A stretch of DNA of 64,000 nt, from NCBI RefSeq assembly GCF_002794355.1, contig NZ_PGOI01000009.1, positions 248,001 to 312,000 on the forward strand. Direction: 5' to 3'. The position numbers and the translations under genes were made by a program. This stretch comes from Pseudorhodobacter sp. MZDSW-24AT. GTDB taxonomy: Bacteria; Pseudomonadota; Alphaproteobacteria; Rhodobacterales; Rhodobacteraceae. Below, one piece after another: positions 1 to 9,840 of this stretch; the first letter of the stretch is position 1, and each line of letters begins with the position of its first letter. The notes below the pieces were generated by a model. That model searched no databases and was not told where the DNA came from. It was given only the letters and a program-made list of their open reading frames with translations.

Positions 1-1859
1 ACCTCGACCACGGTGCCATCGGCCAAAGTGGCGCCCGCATCCGAGTGCACGATGTCTTCGGGCAGGTGATAGACCGGGCGGCCATTGGCGTCGGTGGTCT
101 TGTAGATCTCGTGCGTCACCATGCCTTGGGTGAAAAGCGCGTTGAACGGCTCGATCGCCGAGGCGGGCAGATGGCCGGTTTTCGCCATGGCACGGGCGAA
201 GAAGCGGGAATAGAGCAGGTGCAGAATCGCATGTTCGATGCCGCCGATATATTGGTCGACGTTCATCCAGTATTCGGCATCGGGCGCCGCTGTCGGGGTG
301 GCGGCACGCGGCGCGGTGAAGCGGGCGTAATACCACGACGAATCGACGAAAGTGTCCATCGTGTCGGTTTCGCGCCGGGCGGCGGCGCCGCATTTGGGGC
401 AGGTGCAGTCGCGCCATGTGGGGTGACGGTCCAGCGGGTTGCCCGGCACGTCAAAGGTCACGTCATCGGGCAGGCGGACGGGCAGGTTCTGTTTGGCCTC
501 GGGCACCACGCCGCAGCTGGGGCAATGCACCACCGGAATCGGGCAGCCCCAATAGCGCTGGCGCGAAACGCCCCAGTCGCGCAGGCGGAACTTGGTGACG
601 CCTTGGCCATAGCCATGGCTCTCGGCATGGGCGATGGCTGCCGCCACCGCCTCATCCCCCGTCTGCACCTCGGCCCCGGCAAAGCCGCGCAGATAGCGCA
701 CGCGCTCGGATTTCATCGGCACATAGGCTTCGGTCAGCGCCGCATCCTGGGCGGCGTCCTGCGCCTCGGGGGCAAAGACCGGCGGGATCGGCAGGCCGTA
801 TTTGCTGGCGAAATCGAAATCGCGCTGGTCATGCGCCGGGCAGCCGAAGATGGCGCCGGTGCCGTAATCCATCAGGATGAAATTGGCGATCCAGACCGGC
901 AGCTCCCAATCGGGGTTGAGCGGGTGCTTCACGCGGATGCCGGTGTCGTAGCCGATCTTCTCGGCGGTTTCCAAAGCCTCGGCGGTGGTGCCGCCCTTGC
1001 GGGCTTCGGCCAGAAATCTGGCCACCTGCGGATCGGCTTCCAGCGTCTTGGCCAGCGGGTGATCGGGCGAGATCGCGGCAAAGCTGGCGCCCATCAGCGT
1101 ATCGGGGCGGGTGGTATAAACCTCCAGCGTTTCAAAGCCTTCCGGGGCGCCGACCGTCTGGAAGGCGAATTGCAACCCGCGCGAGCGGCCGATCCAGTTG
1201 GCCTGCATCAGGCGCACCTTTTCGGGCCAGTTGGTCAGCCCGTCCAGCGCGCTGAGCAGTTCTTCGGAATAGTCCGAGATCTTGAAGAACCACTGCGTCA
1301 GTTCGCGCCGCTCTACCGCCGCGCCCGAGCGCCAGCCCTTGCCGTCGATCACCTGTTCATTGGCCAGAACGGTCATGTCGACCGGGTCCCAGTTCACCAC
1401 CGCGTTCTTGCGATACACCAGCCCGGCTTCCATCATGTCGATGAACATGGCCTGTTGCTGGCCGTAATATTCCGGGTCGCAGGTGGCGAATTCGCGGCTC
1501 CAGTCGATCGACAGGCCAAGCGGTTTCATCTGGCCGCGCATGTCGGCGATGTTGCCATAGGTCCAGTCCTTGGGGTGGCCGCCGCGTTCCATCGCGGCGT
1601 TTTCGGCGGGCATCCCGAAGGCATCCCAGCCCATCGGGTGCAGCACCGAAAACCCCTGCGCCGACTTATACCGCGCCACCACATCGCCCATCGTGTAATT
1701 GCGCACATGGCCCATATGGATGCGCCCCGACGGATAGGGGAACATCTCCAGCACATAATACTTGGGCTTGGCCGGATCGCGCCGGGCCAGAAACGCCTGG
1801 GCCTGATCCCAGGCAGCTTGCCATTTCGGTTCGATCTGGGCGGGTTCGTAGCGCGACAT
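1..1859 (-). CDS. leuS: Leucyl-tRNA synthetase, 3' part outside window
   Basis: Class I aminoacyl-tRNA synthetase that charges tRNA-Leu with leucine in the cytoplasm. The minus-strand reading frame is open from an ATG at 1859 to the left edge (619 codons of a usual ~850). The HIGH signature appears as HMGH near residue 49, just after the YPSG segment typical of LeuS. The KMSKS loop should lie just beyond the edge. The start has GGAGG 8 nt upstream. A 1106-codon open frame on the opposite strand is an antisense artefact of GC-rich codon use. Confidence 0.97.
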   Translation of the reverse strand, partial: MSRYEPAQIEPKWQAAWDQAQAFLARRDPAKPKYYVLEMFPYPSGRIHMGHVRNYTMGDVVARYKSAQGFSVLHPMGWDAFGMPAENAAMERGGHPKDWTYGNIADMRGQMKPLGLSIDWSREFATCDPEYYGQQQAMFIDMMEAGLVYRKNAVVNWDPVDMTVLANEQVIDGKGWRSGAAVERRELTQWFFKISDYSEELLSALDGLTNWPEKVRLMQANWIGRSRGLQFAFQTVGAPEGFETLEVYTTRPDTLMGASFAAISPDHPLAKTLEADPQVARFLAEARKGGTTAEALETAEKIGYDTGIRVKHPLNPDWELPVWIANFILMDYGTGAIFGCPAHDQRDFDFASKYGLPIPPVFAPEAQDAAQDAALTEAYVPMKSERVRYLRGFAGAEVQTGDEAVAAAIAHAESHGYGQGVTKFRLRDWGVSRQRYWGCPIPVVHCPSCGVVPEAKQNLPVRLPDDVTFDVPGNPLDRHPTWRDCTCPKCGAAARRETDTMDTFVDSSWYYARFTAPRAATPTAAPDAEYWMNVDQYIGGIEHAILHLLYSRFFARAMAKTGHLPASAIEPFNALFTQGMVTHEIYKTTDANGRPVYHLPEDIVHSDAGATLADGTVVE

Positions 1860-1971
1860 GGTCTGGACCTCCGGAGTGCAGGGTGGAGTTACACCGATGC
1901 GGGGCAAAAGGTCCAGTGGTCAGGCAGGCAAAGCACAGGCCTTCACGGGCGGGACCACCGGGGGGCGCCCG

Positions 1972-2009
1972 AAAAAAAACGGGCGGCAGATCGCAGGGAT
2001 CTGCCGCCC
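1972..2009 (-). terminator. Rho-independent terminator of the fasciclin gene
   Basis: Perfect 12-bp stem (1981-1992 with 1998-2009), 5-nt loop, and an eight-A run at 1972-1979 that reads as a T-tract on the minus strand. It lies in the 213-bp gap between the fasciclin gene and leuS, so leuS probably has its own promoter here. Confidence 0.85.
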
Positions 2010-2072
2010 GCCACATACATGTCTACCGCTTACACACTCGCAAGCACACACATACTGGCTTACTCGCTACAA

Positions 2073-2612
2073 TCACTTGGGCAGCAGGACCGCGTTGACC
2101 ACATGGATCACGCCGTTCGACTGGTTGACGTCCCCGATGGTGACCAAAGACGCCTTGCCCGATTCATCGATGATATAAAGGTTGTTGCCGCGCACCGTGG
2201 CCGAGAGCGCATCGCCCGACAGGGTTTGCATATGGAAATAGCGGTCGTTCGAGGCTTTGGCGCGGCGCATGATCTCGGCCCCCGACAGCTTGCCCGGCAC
2301 CACATGCGCCGTGAGGACCTTGGTCAGCGTGTCCTTGTTTTCCGGCTTCAACAGCGTGTCCACCGTGCCGGCGGGCAGGGCGGCAAAGGCGGCGTTCACC
2401 GGGGCAAAGACGGTGAAGGGGCCGGGGCCTTGCAGCGCATCCACCAGACCCGCCGCCTGCACCGCCGCCACCAGCGTGGTGTGATCCGCCGAGTTCACCG
2501 CATTCTCCACGATGTTCTTCGATTCAAGCATCGGGGCACCGCCCACCATCGGGTTTTCGGCAAGCGCGGGGGTGGCAAGGGCAAACATCACAGCGGCAAC
2601 GGTCAGTCTCAT
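2073..2612 (-). CDS. Secreted fasciclin-domain (FAS1) protein
   Basis: 179-residue protein with a cleavable signal peptide (MRLTVAAVMFALATPALA) followed by one FAS1 domain. Recognisable FAS1 features are the FTVFAPVNAAFAALPAG segment, the LTAHVVPGK motif and a closing VIHVVNAVLLPK strand. FAS1 domains mediate extracellular or periplasmic adhesion; the ligand cannot be inferred. The ATG at 2612 was preferred over an upstream in-frame start because it begins the signal peptide and has GGAGGAAG just upstream. The gene sits between a DUF3576 lipoprotein gene and leuS and has terminators on both sides, so it is a single transcription unit. Confidence 0.9.
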   Translation of the reverse strand: MRLTVAAVMFALATPALAENPMVGGAPMLESKNIVENAVNSADHTTLVAAVQAAGLVDALQGPGPFTVFAPVNAAFAALPAGTVDTLLKPENKDTLTKVLTAHVVPGKLSGAEIMRRAKASNDRYFHMQTLSGDALSATVRGNNLYIIDESGKASLVTIGDVNQSNGVIHVVNAVLLPK

Positions 2613-2727
2613 CACGCTTCCTCCAAGCGGGCGGCCACCATTGGCCGCCGATGCCAAGGATACGGGCAGAGCGGTTGCCAAAGTTTCACCCGCGCCAGAA
2701 AAAACTTCACGCGCGGGCGCAACAAGC

Positions 2728-2749
2728 AAAAGGGCGCCCACAGGCGCCC
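2728..2749 (-). terminator. Terminator of the DUF3576 gene
   Basis: Stem GGGCGCC (2732-2738) with GGCGCCC (2743-2749), 4-nt loop, then TTTT on the minus strand. It lies just after the DUF3576 stop codon. Confidence 0.65.
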
Positions 2750-2777
2750 CATCAAGCTTTTGATCGCACTAAAACTT

Positions 2778-3338
2778 TTACAGGTTGCTGTCGCGGATGC
2801 GCAGCTGCCGGGCGCGGGTCAGGATGGCGTCTTCGATGGCCCGCGCGGTTTCCGCAGCCACCGCGCCGCCGCCGCGCGTCTGCAAGGCCACCCGCAGCGA
2901 CCGGGCGTCCAGCGCCGGGTCCTGCACATAGACCGTGGCCCGATAGGCGCGGCCGCCGCCCGGAGGCGTGCCATAACCCGTCGAGATCACACCGGTGAAC
3001 GGGTCCACCGACTCGATCGGCAGGAAGTTCAGAATCTCAAGGCTGGCTTGCCACAGATACTTGTTCACCTCGACGGTGATGTTCGGGTCATCGTTGTTGC
3101 CGAACAGATCCCAGATGGTCGAGCGCGGGAGTTCTTCGTCCAGCGCCTCTTCCAGCGAGGCGCGTTGCGCCGCATCCGCATTCTGGCGCAGTTGCGCCTG
3201 TGTTGCGGCGTCGCGCGGGGCGCGCGGGCCAAACAGACCACTGTCGCCACTGGCAAATCCGCCGCCGCAGGCCGCAAGCCCACCGACAAGTCCGGTCATG
3301 ATGACAACCCGTGCCAGACGGTGAAAGAACATCCGCAC
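2778..3338 (-). CDS. DUF3576 outer-envelope lipoprotein
   Basis: 186-residue predicted lipoprotein. The hydrophobic N-terminus ends in a lipobox (LAAC) with the acylated Cys near residue 24, followed by a Gly-rich stretch. The body carries a conserved IWDLFGN segment, an NKYLWQASLEILNFLPI segment and a C-terminal RARQLRIRDSNL, as in DUF3576 proteins next to leuS in Rhodobacteraceae. A GTG start at 3338 is favoured because AAGGAAA lies 8 nt upstream; an ATG two codons later is the alternative. Function unknown. Confidence 0.85.
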   Translation of the reverse strand: MRMFFHRLARVVIMTGLVGGLAACGGGFASGDSGLFGPRAPRDAATQAQLRQNADAAQRASLEEALDEELPRSTIWDLFGNNDDPNITVEVNKYLWQASLEILNFLPIESVDPFTGVISTGYGTPPGGGRAYRATVYVQDPALDARSLRVALQTRGGGAVAAETARAIEDAILTRARQLRIRDSNL

Positions 3339-3623
3339 CCCCGCAATTTCCTTGCTGTTGTCTAGCCTAGGCCTTGGGGCGTGCCAAGGCTTTTCACGAA
3401 AGCCCGTGTCCGGCCGCCCCGCTGCCCCGGTTTGGGGCCGGATGGCCCGCCGGGGCGCGCAGCGGGCAAGGGGGGAAGCTGTGGCATTGCTGCACCACGC
3501 TTTCCCGCTTTTCGGTGGCGGCTGCAGTCATCGTTGCATTCCGGGGGGTCTGGGTGGAAAACACCCTCATTCCCACTGCGGACGTTCCTGCGGCGGGGCT
3601 TACCTTGAGGAAAGAGGGAAAAC
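3339..3623. other. Divergent promoter region between DUF3576 and porin
   Basis: 285-bp gap between divergent genes. It must hold promoters for both, but no confident -35/-10 pair stands out. The porin ribosome-binding site (AGAGGG) lies a few bases before its ATG. No small reading frame in it looks coding. Confidence 0.5.
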
Positions 3624-4574
3624 ATGAAAAAAGTTCTTCTCGCGTCGACCGTGCTGGCAATGTCCGCCTCCGTCGCCGCTGCCGAAGTGGCCGTGTCGGG
3701 CTCCGCTCGTATGGGTGTTGCTTACAACTCCGAAGCTCCGAATGAGTTTGGCTTCACCAGCCGCGTTCGCGTGGCTTTCGCTCTGTCCGGCGAATCGGAT
3801 TCGGGTCTGTCGTTCGGCGCTTCGATCCGCGCTGACAACTCGGGCAACGGCAACAACGGCACCGGCGGTGACGTGAACGGCGCTGGCTCGATGTCGGCTG
3901 GCAACGTGTTCGTGTCGGGCGCTTTCGGCAAGCTGACCATGGGCGACGTTGACGGCGCTGCAGAACTGGTCACCGGCGACCTCGCTGGCGTTGGCCTGAC
4001 CGGTCTGGGTGATCACAACGAAAACACCTTCCTGTCGAACGGCAACACCTTTGCTCGCTCGGCTGCTCGCTACGAGTACAGCACCGGTGGTCTGACCTTC
4101 GCTCTGTCGGCCAACAACCCGCAGTTCGACGGTGAGTTGGTCGGTTCGCCGGCGGCAGTTCAGAACTCCAACACCTACTCGATCGGTGTGAAGTATGCGG
4201 TTGACGCTTACGCCTTCGGTCTGGGTTATGAAACCACCGACACCGCTGCTGGCGTTTCGGTCGACCACATCATCGGTATGGCTCAAGGCACCTTCTCGGG
4301 CGTGACCGTGAAAGTCACCTACGGCGAAGCTTCGGACATCGACTTCACCCAGTATGGCATCTCGGCTTCCTACAAAATGGACGCTCTGGGCCTGACCGCT
4401 TACCACCGCGTTGCTGAAACCGGCATCCGCAAGGACAAGTTCACCGGTATCGGCGCTTCCTACGATCTGGGCGGCGGCGCTTCGGTCGTCGGCGGTCTGG
4501 TTGACGTGAACCGCGGCATCGGCGGCGGCGCTGACCTGACCCGCGCTGACCTGGGTCTGAGCTTCGCGTTCTGA
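3624..4574 (+). CDS. Outer-membrane porin, Rhodobacter type
   Basis: 316-residue general porin with a classic signal peptide (MKKVLLASTVLAMSASVAAA) and a body of alternating beta strands ending in a terminal Phe (LGLSFAF), the usual outer-membrane assembly signal. It resembles the Gram-negative porin family of Rhodobacter capsulatus/blastica. Codon use is unlike the neighbours: Ala is largely GCT, and the codon set is narrow, typical of very highly expressed genes. It has a strong terminator directly downstream. It would allow diffusion of small hydrophilic solutes. Confidence 0.93.
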   Translation: MKKVLLASTVLAMSASVAAAEVAVSGSARMGVAYNSEAPNEFGFTSRVRVAFALSGESDSGLSFGASIRADNSGNGNNGTGGDVNGAGSMSAGNVFVSGAFGKLTMGDVDGAAELVTGDLAGVGLTGLGDHNENTFLSNGNTFARSAARYEYSTGGLTFALSANNPQFDGELVGSPAAVQNSNTYSIGVKYAVDAYAFGLGYETTDTAAGVSVDHIIGMAQGTFSGVTVKVTYGEASDIDFTQYGISASYKMDALGLTAYHRVAETGIRKDKFTGIGASYDLGGGASVVGGLVDVNRGIGGGADLTRADLGLSFAF

Positions 4575-4594
4575 TCTTAGGATCATCGTTTCGG

Positions 4595-4627
4595 AAAGAG
4601 CGGGCCTTGTGCCCGCTCTTTTTTTTT
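4595..4627 (+). terminator. Rho-independent terminator of the porin gene
   Basis: 11-bp stem (4595-4605 with 4611-4621), loop CTTGT, and a run of T through 4627. Its strength fits the highly expressed porin upstream. Confidence 0.95.
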
Positions 4628-4664
4628 GTGCTATGGGAAAGCACCGCAACCGAAAGGGCTTTCC

Positions 4665-5312
4665 ATGTCACTCCGCGCCATTCAGTCCCGCCTGACCGCC
4701 GCTTGCGCCGCCGCAGGCCGCGCGCCCGAGGCGGTGCAACTGATCGCCGTGTCCAAGGTGCAGCCCTTGGCGCGGGTCGAGGATGTGCTGACCCAAGGCC
4801 ACCGCCTGTTTGGTGAGAATTACGTGCAGGAAGCACAGGGCAAATGGCCCGACCTGCGCGCGCGGTTCGGCGCGGTGCAGGTGCATATGATCGGCCCCTT
4901 GCAAACCAACAAGGCCAAGGCGGCGGTCGAGCTGTTCGATGCGATCCACACGCTGGACCGCGCCTCGCTGGCGGAAAAGCTGGCCAAGCTGGCGCAGGCG
5001 CGGGGGGCCAGCCCCGATCTGTTCGTGCAGGTCAACACCGGGGCCGAGCCGCAGAAGGCCGGGATCTTGCCGCAGGACACCGATTCCTTTGTGGCCCAGT
5101 GCCGCGCGATGGATCTGCCCTTGCGCGGGCTGATGTGCATTCCGCCCGAAGGCGAGGATGCCGCCCCGCATTTCGCCTTGCTGGCGCAGATGGCGGCGCG
5201 CAATGGCTTGGGCGGCCTGTCGATGGGGATGAGCAGCGATTTCGAGGCGGCCATCGCCGCAGGCGCCACCCATGTGCGGGTGGGCAGCGCGATTTTCGGC
5301 GCGCGCGCCTGA
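4665..5312 (+). CDS. YggS-family pyridoxal-phosphate homeostasis protein
   Basis: 215-residue single-domain PLP-binding protein of the YggS/PROSC family (alanine-racemase-like barrel). The PLP lysine is K31 in LIAVSKVQP. Other family marks are FGENYVQEAQ, the HMIGPLQTNKAK segment, the SMGMSSDFEAAI phosphate-binding loop and a final VRVGSAIFGAR. Members buffer free PLP and influence amino-acid and keto-acid balance. The ATG at 4665 was chosen over an upstream frame extension because it has AAAGGG upstream and the length fits the family. It starts 38 nt after the porin terminator, so it needs its own promoter. Confidence 0.93.
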   Translation: MSLRAIQSRLTAACAAAGRAPEAVQLIAVSKVQPLARVEDVLTQGHRLFGENYVQEAQGKWPDLRARFGAVQVHMIGPLQTNKAKAAVELFDAIHTLDRASLAEKLAKLAQARGASPDLFVQVNTGAEPQKAGILPQDTDSFVAQCRAMDLPLRGLMCIPPEGEDAAPHFALLAQMAARNGLGGLSMGMSSDFEAAIAAGATHVRVGSAIFGARA

Positions 5313-5366
5313 CCCGCCCCGCCTTCGGCGCGCCCAGCCTTTAGGCGGGACGCGCGCCCCGGCGGA

Positions 5367-7253
5367 TCACAGCAGCCAGACCCGCGCATAAGGTGGCAGG
5401 GCCACCGTGCCATGATGCGTTTCCACCAGATGATCCGACAGCGCGTCATGCATCTGGGTCACACCTTGGGCGCGCAGCCAGTCTTCGGGGATGTGCTGCC
5501 AGTGTTCGGTAAAGTTGAACAGGCACAGCACCACCCCGGTGGGGGCCAGCCGCTGAAAGGCGAACACGCCGCGCGCATCGGGAAACACCACCCGCGTCCC
5601 GTTGCCCGCATGCAGCGCCGCCAGTGCGCGCCGCCGCGCCAGAATGTGCCGGGTGCCCCAGAACACCTGCGCCGAGACGCTTTGCGCCGAATTGCGCTGC
5701 GCCACCGCCTCCCAATCCATCCGAGGGCGATGAACCCAGCGGCTGTCATGCGCGTGGTCCGGCACCTGCAAATAGCCGTAATCGTTCAGCTGGGCCAGCT
5801 CATCCCCCATATAGATCAAGGGGATGCCGCCAAAGCTTGCGATCAGCGCATGGCCCATCAGGATGCGCTGCACCGCCAGATCGACGCCCGCGCCATCGCC
5901 GCTGGCCTGCGCCCGTTCCACCCCCGCCAAAGAGGCGAAGCTGCCCGAAATCCGCTTGTCCCCCGTGGCCTCGTTCACCTGAAACAGCGCGCCTTGCGCG
6001 AAAGAGCCGGGGAAACTGCCTTCGTAGAAATCGGACAGAAAGCTGCGATGCGCCGGGCCCGAGATGCCCATGGCCTGCGCATCCTCATCGGTCACCGCCC
6101 AGCCGATATCGTCATGGCAGCGGATATAGGTGGCATAGGTCGCATTGCGCAGGGTTTCAGGGAAATGGGTAGCCAGCACATGGCCCATCAGGCGGGTGTC
6201 GCGGGTGGCCAGCGCGCTCCAGAACTGCACCATCAGGCTGTTGTGATAGGCCAGATTGCCCTCTTTGCCGTCATGCTGACCGCGCCCCAGATAGGGCAGC
6301 ATCTCGGACGGGGCGACGATCGCCTCTTCCAGATGGATCACCGCCGGGGCCGCGATGCGCGAACAGGCGCGCAAGGCTTGCAGCAGCATATGCACCTCGG
6401 GCTCGGACTGGCAGCGGGTGCCCAGCCGCTTCCACATGAAGGCCACCGCATCCAGCCGCAGCACATCGACGCCGCGATTGGCGAGGAAGAGCATGATCTC
6501 GACGATTTCCAGAAAGACCTGCGGATTGGCCCAGTTCAGATCCCACTGATGTTCGTTGAACGTGGTCCAGACCCATTTGCCGAACTCGGGGTAATGGGTG
6601 AAATTGCCCGGCGCATTGTCGGGAAACACCTCGACCAGCGTTTCGGAATAGCGCTCTGGCATCTCGGGCGTGTCGAACATCAGGTAATAATCCTGATACT
6701 TGGCATCGCCCTTGGCCGCCTTTTTCGCCCAAGCATGTTCCTTGGCGGTGTGGTTCAGCACCAGATCGATGCAGACCGAGATGCCGCGCGCGCGCAAGGC
6801 CGCGCTGACCTCTTCAAAATCGGCCATCGTGCCATAGGCGGGGTTGATCTGGCGGTAGTCCATCACCGAATAGCCGCCGTCACTGTCGCCGGGGCGGGGC
6901 TTCAGGCAGGGCATGAAATGCACGTAAGAAATGCCCAGATCGGTCAGGTAATCCAGCTTGTCGAGCACACCGCGCAGGGTGCCGGCAAAGCGGTCGATGT
7001 AGAAGACATAGCCCGCCATATCCGGGCGCTGGAACCAGTCCGGCTCCAGATCGCGCTTCAGATCCAGCCGTTTCAGATCGGCAGGCCGCGCCGCCCAAGC
7101 CTTTTTCAGCACCTTCAGCAGGGCGCCGCGAAAGGCATCATAGGCCGGGTCGCGGCCATAAAGCGCGTCCAGCATCGGCCACAGGTCGGGGGCCGACCGG
7201 TCCAGCCGCAATGCGAAAATCTCGTCATCCGCCGATGCGGGTGCCTTGGCCAT
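5367..7253 (-). CDS. Amylosucrase, GH13 family
   Basis: 628-residue glycoside hydrolase family 13 enzyme of amylosucrase size and motif pattern. Amylosucrase transfers glucose from sucrose onto alpha-1,4-glucan and releases fructose. The nucleophile is D268 (DVLRLDAVAF), the acid/base is E310 (HLEEAIVAP) and the transition-state Asp is D381 in RCHDDIGW; the HDDIGW pattern is characteristic. No signal peptide, so cytoplasmic. The start ATG follows GGGGGAGGA. It converges on the yggS-type gene. A sucrose hydrolase of the same subfamily is the main alternative. Confidence 0.88.
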   Translation of the reverse strand: MAKAPASADDEIFALRLDRSAPDLWPMLDALYGRDPAYDAFRGALLKVLKKAWAARPADLKRLDLKRDLEPDWFQRPDMAGYVFYIDRFAGTLRGVLDKLDYLTDLGISYVHFMPCLKPRPGDSDGGYSVMDYRQINPAYGTMADFEEVSAALRARGISVCIDLVLNHTAKEHAWAKKAAKGDAKYQDYYLMFDTPEMPERYSETLVEVFPDNAPGNFTHYPEFGKWVWTTFNEHQWDLNWANPQVFLEIVEIMLFLANRGVDVLRLDAVAFMWKRLGTRCQSEPEVHMLLQALRACSRIAAPAVIHLEEAIVAPSEMLPYLGRGQHDGKEGNLAYHNSLMVQFWSALATRDTRLMGHVLATHFPETLRNATYATYIRCHDDIGWAVTDEDAQAMGISGPAHRSFLSDFYEGSFPGSFAQGALFQVNEATGDKRISGSFASLAGVERAQASGDGAGVDLAVQRILMGHALIASFGGIPLIYMGDELAQLNDYGYLQVPDHAHDSRWVHRPRMDWEAVAQRNSAQSVSAQVFWGTRHILARRRALAALHAGNGTRVVFPDARGVFAFQRLAPTGVVLCLFNFTEHWQHIPEDWLRAQGVTQMHDALSDHLVETHHGTVALPPYARVWLL

Positions 7254-7314
7254 GATCGTCCTCCCCCAAAGTCTGGCGGCAGATTAGGCAATCCAAAGCG
7301 GTTTGGAAAGAGGT

Positions 7315-7818
7315 TTAGCGCCGGATGATCAGCCGCGTGCGGTGCTTGATCCGCCGGGCGATCCACAGCAGATCGGCGCGCGCAAAGGCCACGCAACCGG
7401 CGGTGGGAAAGCGAGGGCGGCGCCATGTGTGCAGGAATATGGCAGACCCACGCCCCGGCTCGGCCTGCGGCCAGTTCCAGTCGGTGATCAGGATCAGATC
7501 ATAGAGCGGGTCGGGCCGTTGCAGCCGTTCGTGGCTGTGGCCATGCGGCAGGCGCACCATCAGGTTATAGTCGGGATCGGCGCTGTCATCCGACCAGCCG
7601 CCCGAGGGCGCGGTGGGCAGCGCCCAATCGGCGGGCGGGGTCAGCCGGGCCGGGTGATACAGCATCCCGACAATCCGGTGGGTGCCGTCCGGCGTTGCCC
7701 CATCGCCTTCGCGCTTGGCGCGGGCGGGCACGATGCCGCCGCGCCCGATGGAACAGGGAAACGTCCGCCCCATGAACCGTGCGCCTTGGCGCGTCACCAC
7801 GATGTCAAACGGTGTCAC
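7315..7818 (-). CDS. L,D-transpeptidase (YkuD fold), short form
   Basis: 167-residue protein with a YkuD-type catalytic core: H130 in [10 protein letters not shown] and nucleophile C142 in FPTAGCVAF. The usual SHGC is replaced by TAGC. Such enzymes form 3-3 peptidoglycan cross-links or attach proteins to peptidoglycan, but no signal peptide is visible, so location and substrate are uncertain. It starts with GTG overlapping the TGA of ribA by 4 nt (GTGA), indicating translational coupling. A longer upstream frame would run deep into ribA and is not credible. Confidence 0.85.
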   Translation of the reverse strand: MTPFDIVVTRQGARFMGRTFPCSIGRGGIVPARAKREGDGATPDGTHRIVGMLYHPARLTPPADWALPTAPSGGWSDDSADPDYNLMVRLPHGHSHERLQRPDPLYDLILITDWNWPQAEPGRGSAIFLHTWRRPRFPTAGCVAFARADLLWIARRIKHRTRLIIRR

Positions 7819-8915
7819 AGCAGATGCCCCGATTTTGCCGCCTTGGTCGCCAGATAGCCAGCGTTCTGCGCGGTCTGACCCACTTGCAAGGGCACGCGTT
7901 CCACCACCTGCAGACCACAAGCCTCCATCATGGCGAGCTTTCTTGGGTTGTTGGTCAGCAACCGCACCGAGCCAAACCCCATCCGCCGCAGGATCTCGGC
8001 CCCGATGCGGAAATCGCGCTCATCATCTTCAAAGCCCAGCCGGTGGTTGGCTTCCACCGTGTCAAAGCCCTGATCCTGAAGCGAATAGGCGCGCATCTTG
8101 TTGGCAAGGCCGATCCCGCGCCCTTCTTGGTTCAGATACAAAAGCACGCCCGCGCCTTCGGCCCCCATCTGCGCCAGCGCCGCGCGCAGTTGCGGGCCGC
8201 AGTCGCATTTCAGGCTGCCCAGCACGTCGCCGGTGAAACAGGCCGAATGCAGCCGCGCCAGCACCGGGGCCTTGCGGTCGGGCTTGCCGATCTCGATGGC
8301 ATAATGCTCATCCCCGCCATCCTCGGGGCGGAAGATATGCACCCGCCCCGCATCGGAGGCCACCATGGGCAGCCGTGCCGATGTCACCTCATGCAAGGGC
8401 GACAGGTCCAGCAGGGCAGGGGCCACCGTGTCCAGCGGCAGAAAGGTCAGCCCCAGTTCCGCCGCAAGCGCCAGCCCATTGGGCACCGCCACCAGCAAGG
8501 CGGCGGGCAGCAGATGCGCCGATTTCGTGAGCGCCAGCGCCGCCCGGTGCAGATCGGCGCCGCCTTCGCGGGCCGAGCGCAACGGCCCTTTCATCGGCAC
8601 CCGCAAATCATCGGCGGGGTCGGCCAGCGCCCGCAGCCATGCCACATCGGCCATGTCCGGCACCATGATCCGCGCCAGATCGCCGTCATAGGCGCGCGCC
8701 TTCAGCGTTTCGGCCCGCCGCGCGGTCAGCGCGAGTTCGGCGATGCCATGGCCCCGCAGGGCCGCCAGCCGCTCGGGCGTCAGCGACTCGACCGCCACCA
8801 CCAAGACGGCACGCCCCCCTCCCGACAGCACCACCGGCACCCCCATGCGCAGGTCGCTCCGCGCGCGGGTCAGCCGTTCCGTGATGGTGGGGGCAAGGGC
8901 AGGGGCTGGGGTCAT
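7815..8915 (-). CDS. ribA: GTP cyclohydrolase II (riboflavin synthesis)
   Basis: 366-residue protein whose C-terminal ~200 residues are RibA: it opens GTP to 2,5-diamino-6-ribosylamino-pyrimidinone phosphate, the first step of riboflavin synthesis. The zinc ligands are the Cys of LHSACFTGD and the CDC pair of [23 protein letters not shown] is the conserved active-site loop. The N-terminal ~170 residues are an extra domain, possibly a degenerate RibB-like region, as in many alphaproteobacteria. AGGAG lies ahead of the ATG. It is followed by the overlapping L,D-transpeptidase gene. Confidence 0.93.
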   Translation of the reverse strand: MTPAPALAPTITERLTRARSDLRMGVPVVLSGGGRAVLVVAVESLTPERLAALRGHGIAELALTARRAETLKARAYDGDLARIMVPDMADVAWLRALADPADDLRVPMKGPLRSAREGGADLHRAALALTKSAHLLPAALLVAVPNGLALAAELGLTFLPLDTVAPALLDLSPLHEVTSARLPMVASDAGRVHIFRPEDGGDEHYAIEIGKPDRKAPVLARLHSACFTGDVLGSLKCDCGPQLRAALAQMGAEGAGVLLYLNQEGRGIGLANKMRAYSLQDQGFDTVEANHRLGFEDDERDFRIGAEILRRMGFGSVRLLTNNPRKLAMMEACGLQVVERVPLQVGQTAQNAGYLATKAAKSGHLL

Positions 8916-9068
8916 GGCACTCTCCTGACGCTCTCTCTAGCCGGGGAATTGCGAAATTGAAACATATCCCCCGCAGGCGACACGTCCGCGTGAGCATTTG
9001 GTTACATGCCTTGAGACACGGGCCACGCACGCTCATGTGATACCCCAGACGAAGAAGAGGAGGCCCAG

Positions 9069-9755
9069 ATGGCGCAACTGCGCAAGATCCTGCTGGTGGA
9101 TGACGACGATGATCTGCGCGAAGCGCTGAGCGAACAGCTTGTCATGACCGAAGATTTTGATGTGTTCGAGGCCAGCACCGGGGCCGAGGGCATGGAAAAG
9201 GCCAAGGCCTCGCTTTACGATCTGGTGATCCTGGATGTGGGCCTGCCCGACACCGACGGGCGCGAACTGTGCCGCCGGATGCGCAAGCAAGGGGTGAAAT
9301 GCCCCATCCTGATGCTCACCGGACATGACAGTGATTCGGACACCATTCTGGGTCTGGATGCGGGCGCGAATGATTACGTGACTAAACCCTTCAAGTTTCC
9401 GGTGCTGCTGGCCCGCATTCGGGCGCAATTGCGCCAGCACGAACAGTCGGAAGACGCGATCTTCCAGCTTGGTCCCTATACCTTCAAGCCAGCGCAAAAA
9501 ATGCTGCTGGATGACAAGGAAAAGAAGATCCGGTTGACGGAAAAAGAGACCAACATCTTGAAATTCCTGTATCGCGCACAATCAGGAGTTGTGGCGCGGG
9601 ATGTGCTTCTGCATGAGGTCTGGGGCTATAACGCCGGGGTCACCACCCATACGCTGGAAACGCATATCTACCGTTTGCGGCAGAAAATCGAACCAGATCC
9701 GTCAAATGCGCGCATTTTGGTCACAGAAAGCGGCGGATATCGTCTGGTCGCCTAA
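9069..9755 (+). CDS. OmpR/PhoB-family response regulator
   Basis: 228-residue two-component regulator. The receiver domain (about 1-120) has the acidic pocket VDDDDD, phospho-acceptor D56 (LVILDVGLPD) and K106 (YVTKPFKF). The C-terminal winged helix (about 130-228) has the Trans_reg_C pattern ending in LETHIYRLRQKIEP and ESGGYRLVA. There is no adjacent histidine kinase, so it is an orphan here. It might be the CenR-type envelope regulator known in Rhodobacter, but the sequence alone does not settle that. Two small-RNA-like units lie directly downstream. Confidence 0.92.
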   Translation: MAQLRKILLVDDDDDLREALSEQLVMTEDFDVFEASTGAEGMEKAKASLYDLVILDVGLPDTDGRELCRRMRKQGVKCPILMLTGHDSDSDTILGLDAGANDYVTKPFKFPVLLARIRAQLRQHEQSEDAIFQLGPYTFKPAQKMLLDDKEKKIRLTEKETNILKFLYRAQSGVVARDVLLHEVWGYNAGVTTHTLETHIYRLRQKIEPDPSNARILVTESGGYRLVA

Positions 9756-9840
9756 CGTCCTATTGTCGCCACGTTTACGCTTAATATACCTTTAGGGTTG
9801 AGAGTGAACTTGCGTTCCCCTCGCCGTGTCGGGGTTATGA

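Noticed and set aside
45-3365. 1106-codon plus-strand open frame
   Set aside because: It runs antisense through leuS, the fasciclin gene and the DUF3576 gene, has no domain-like content and arises from GC-rich third positions.
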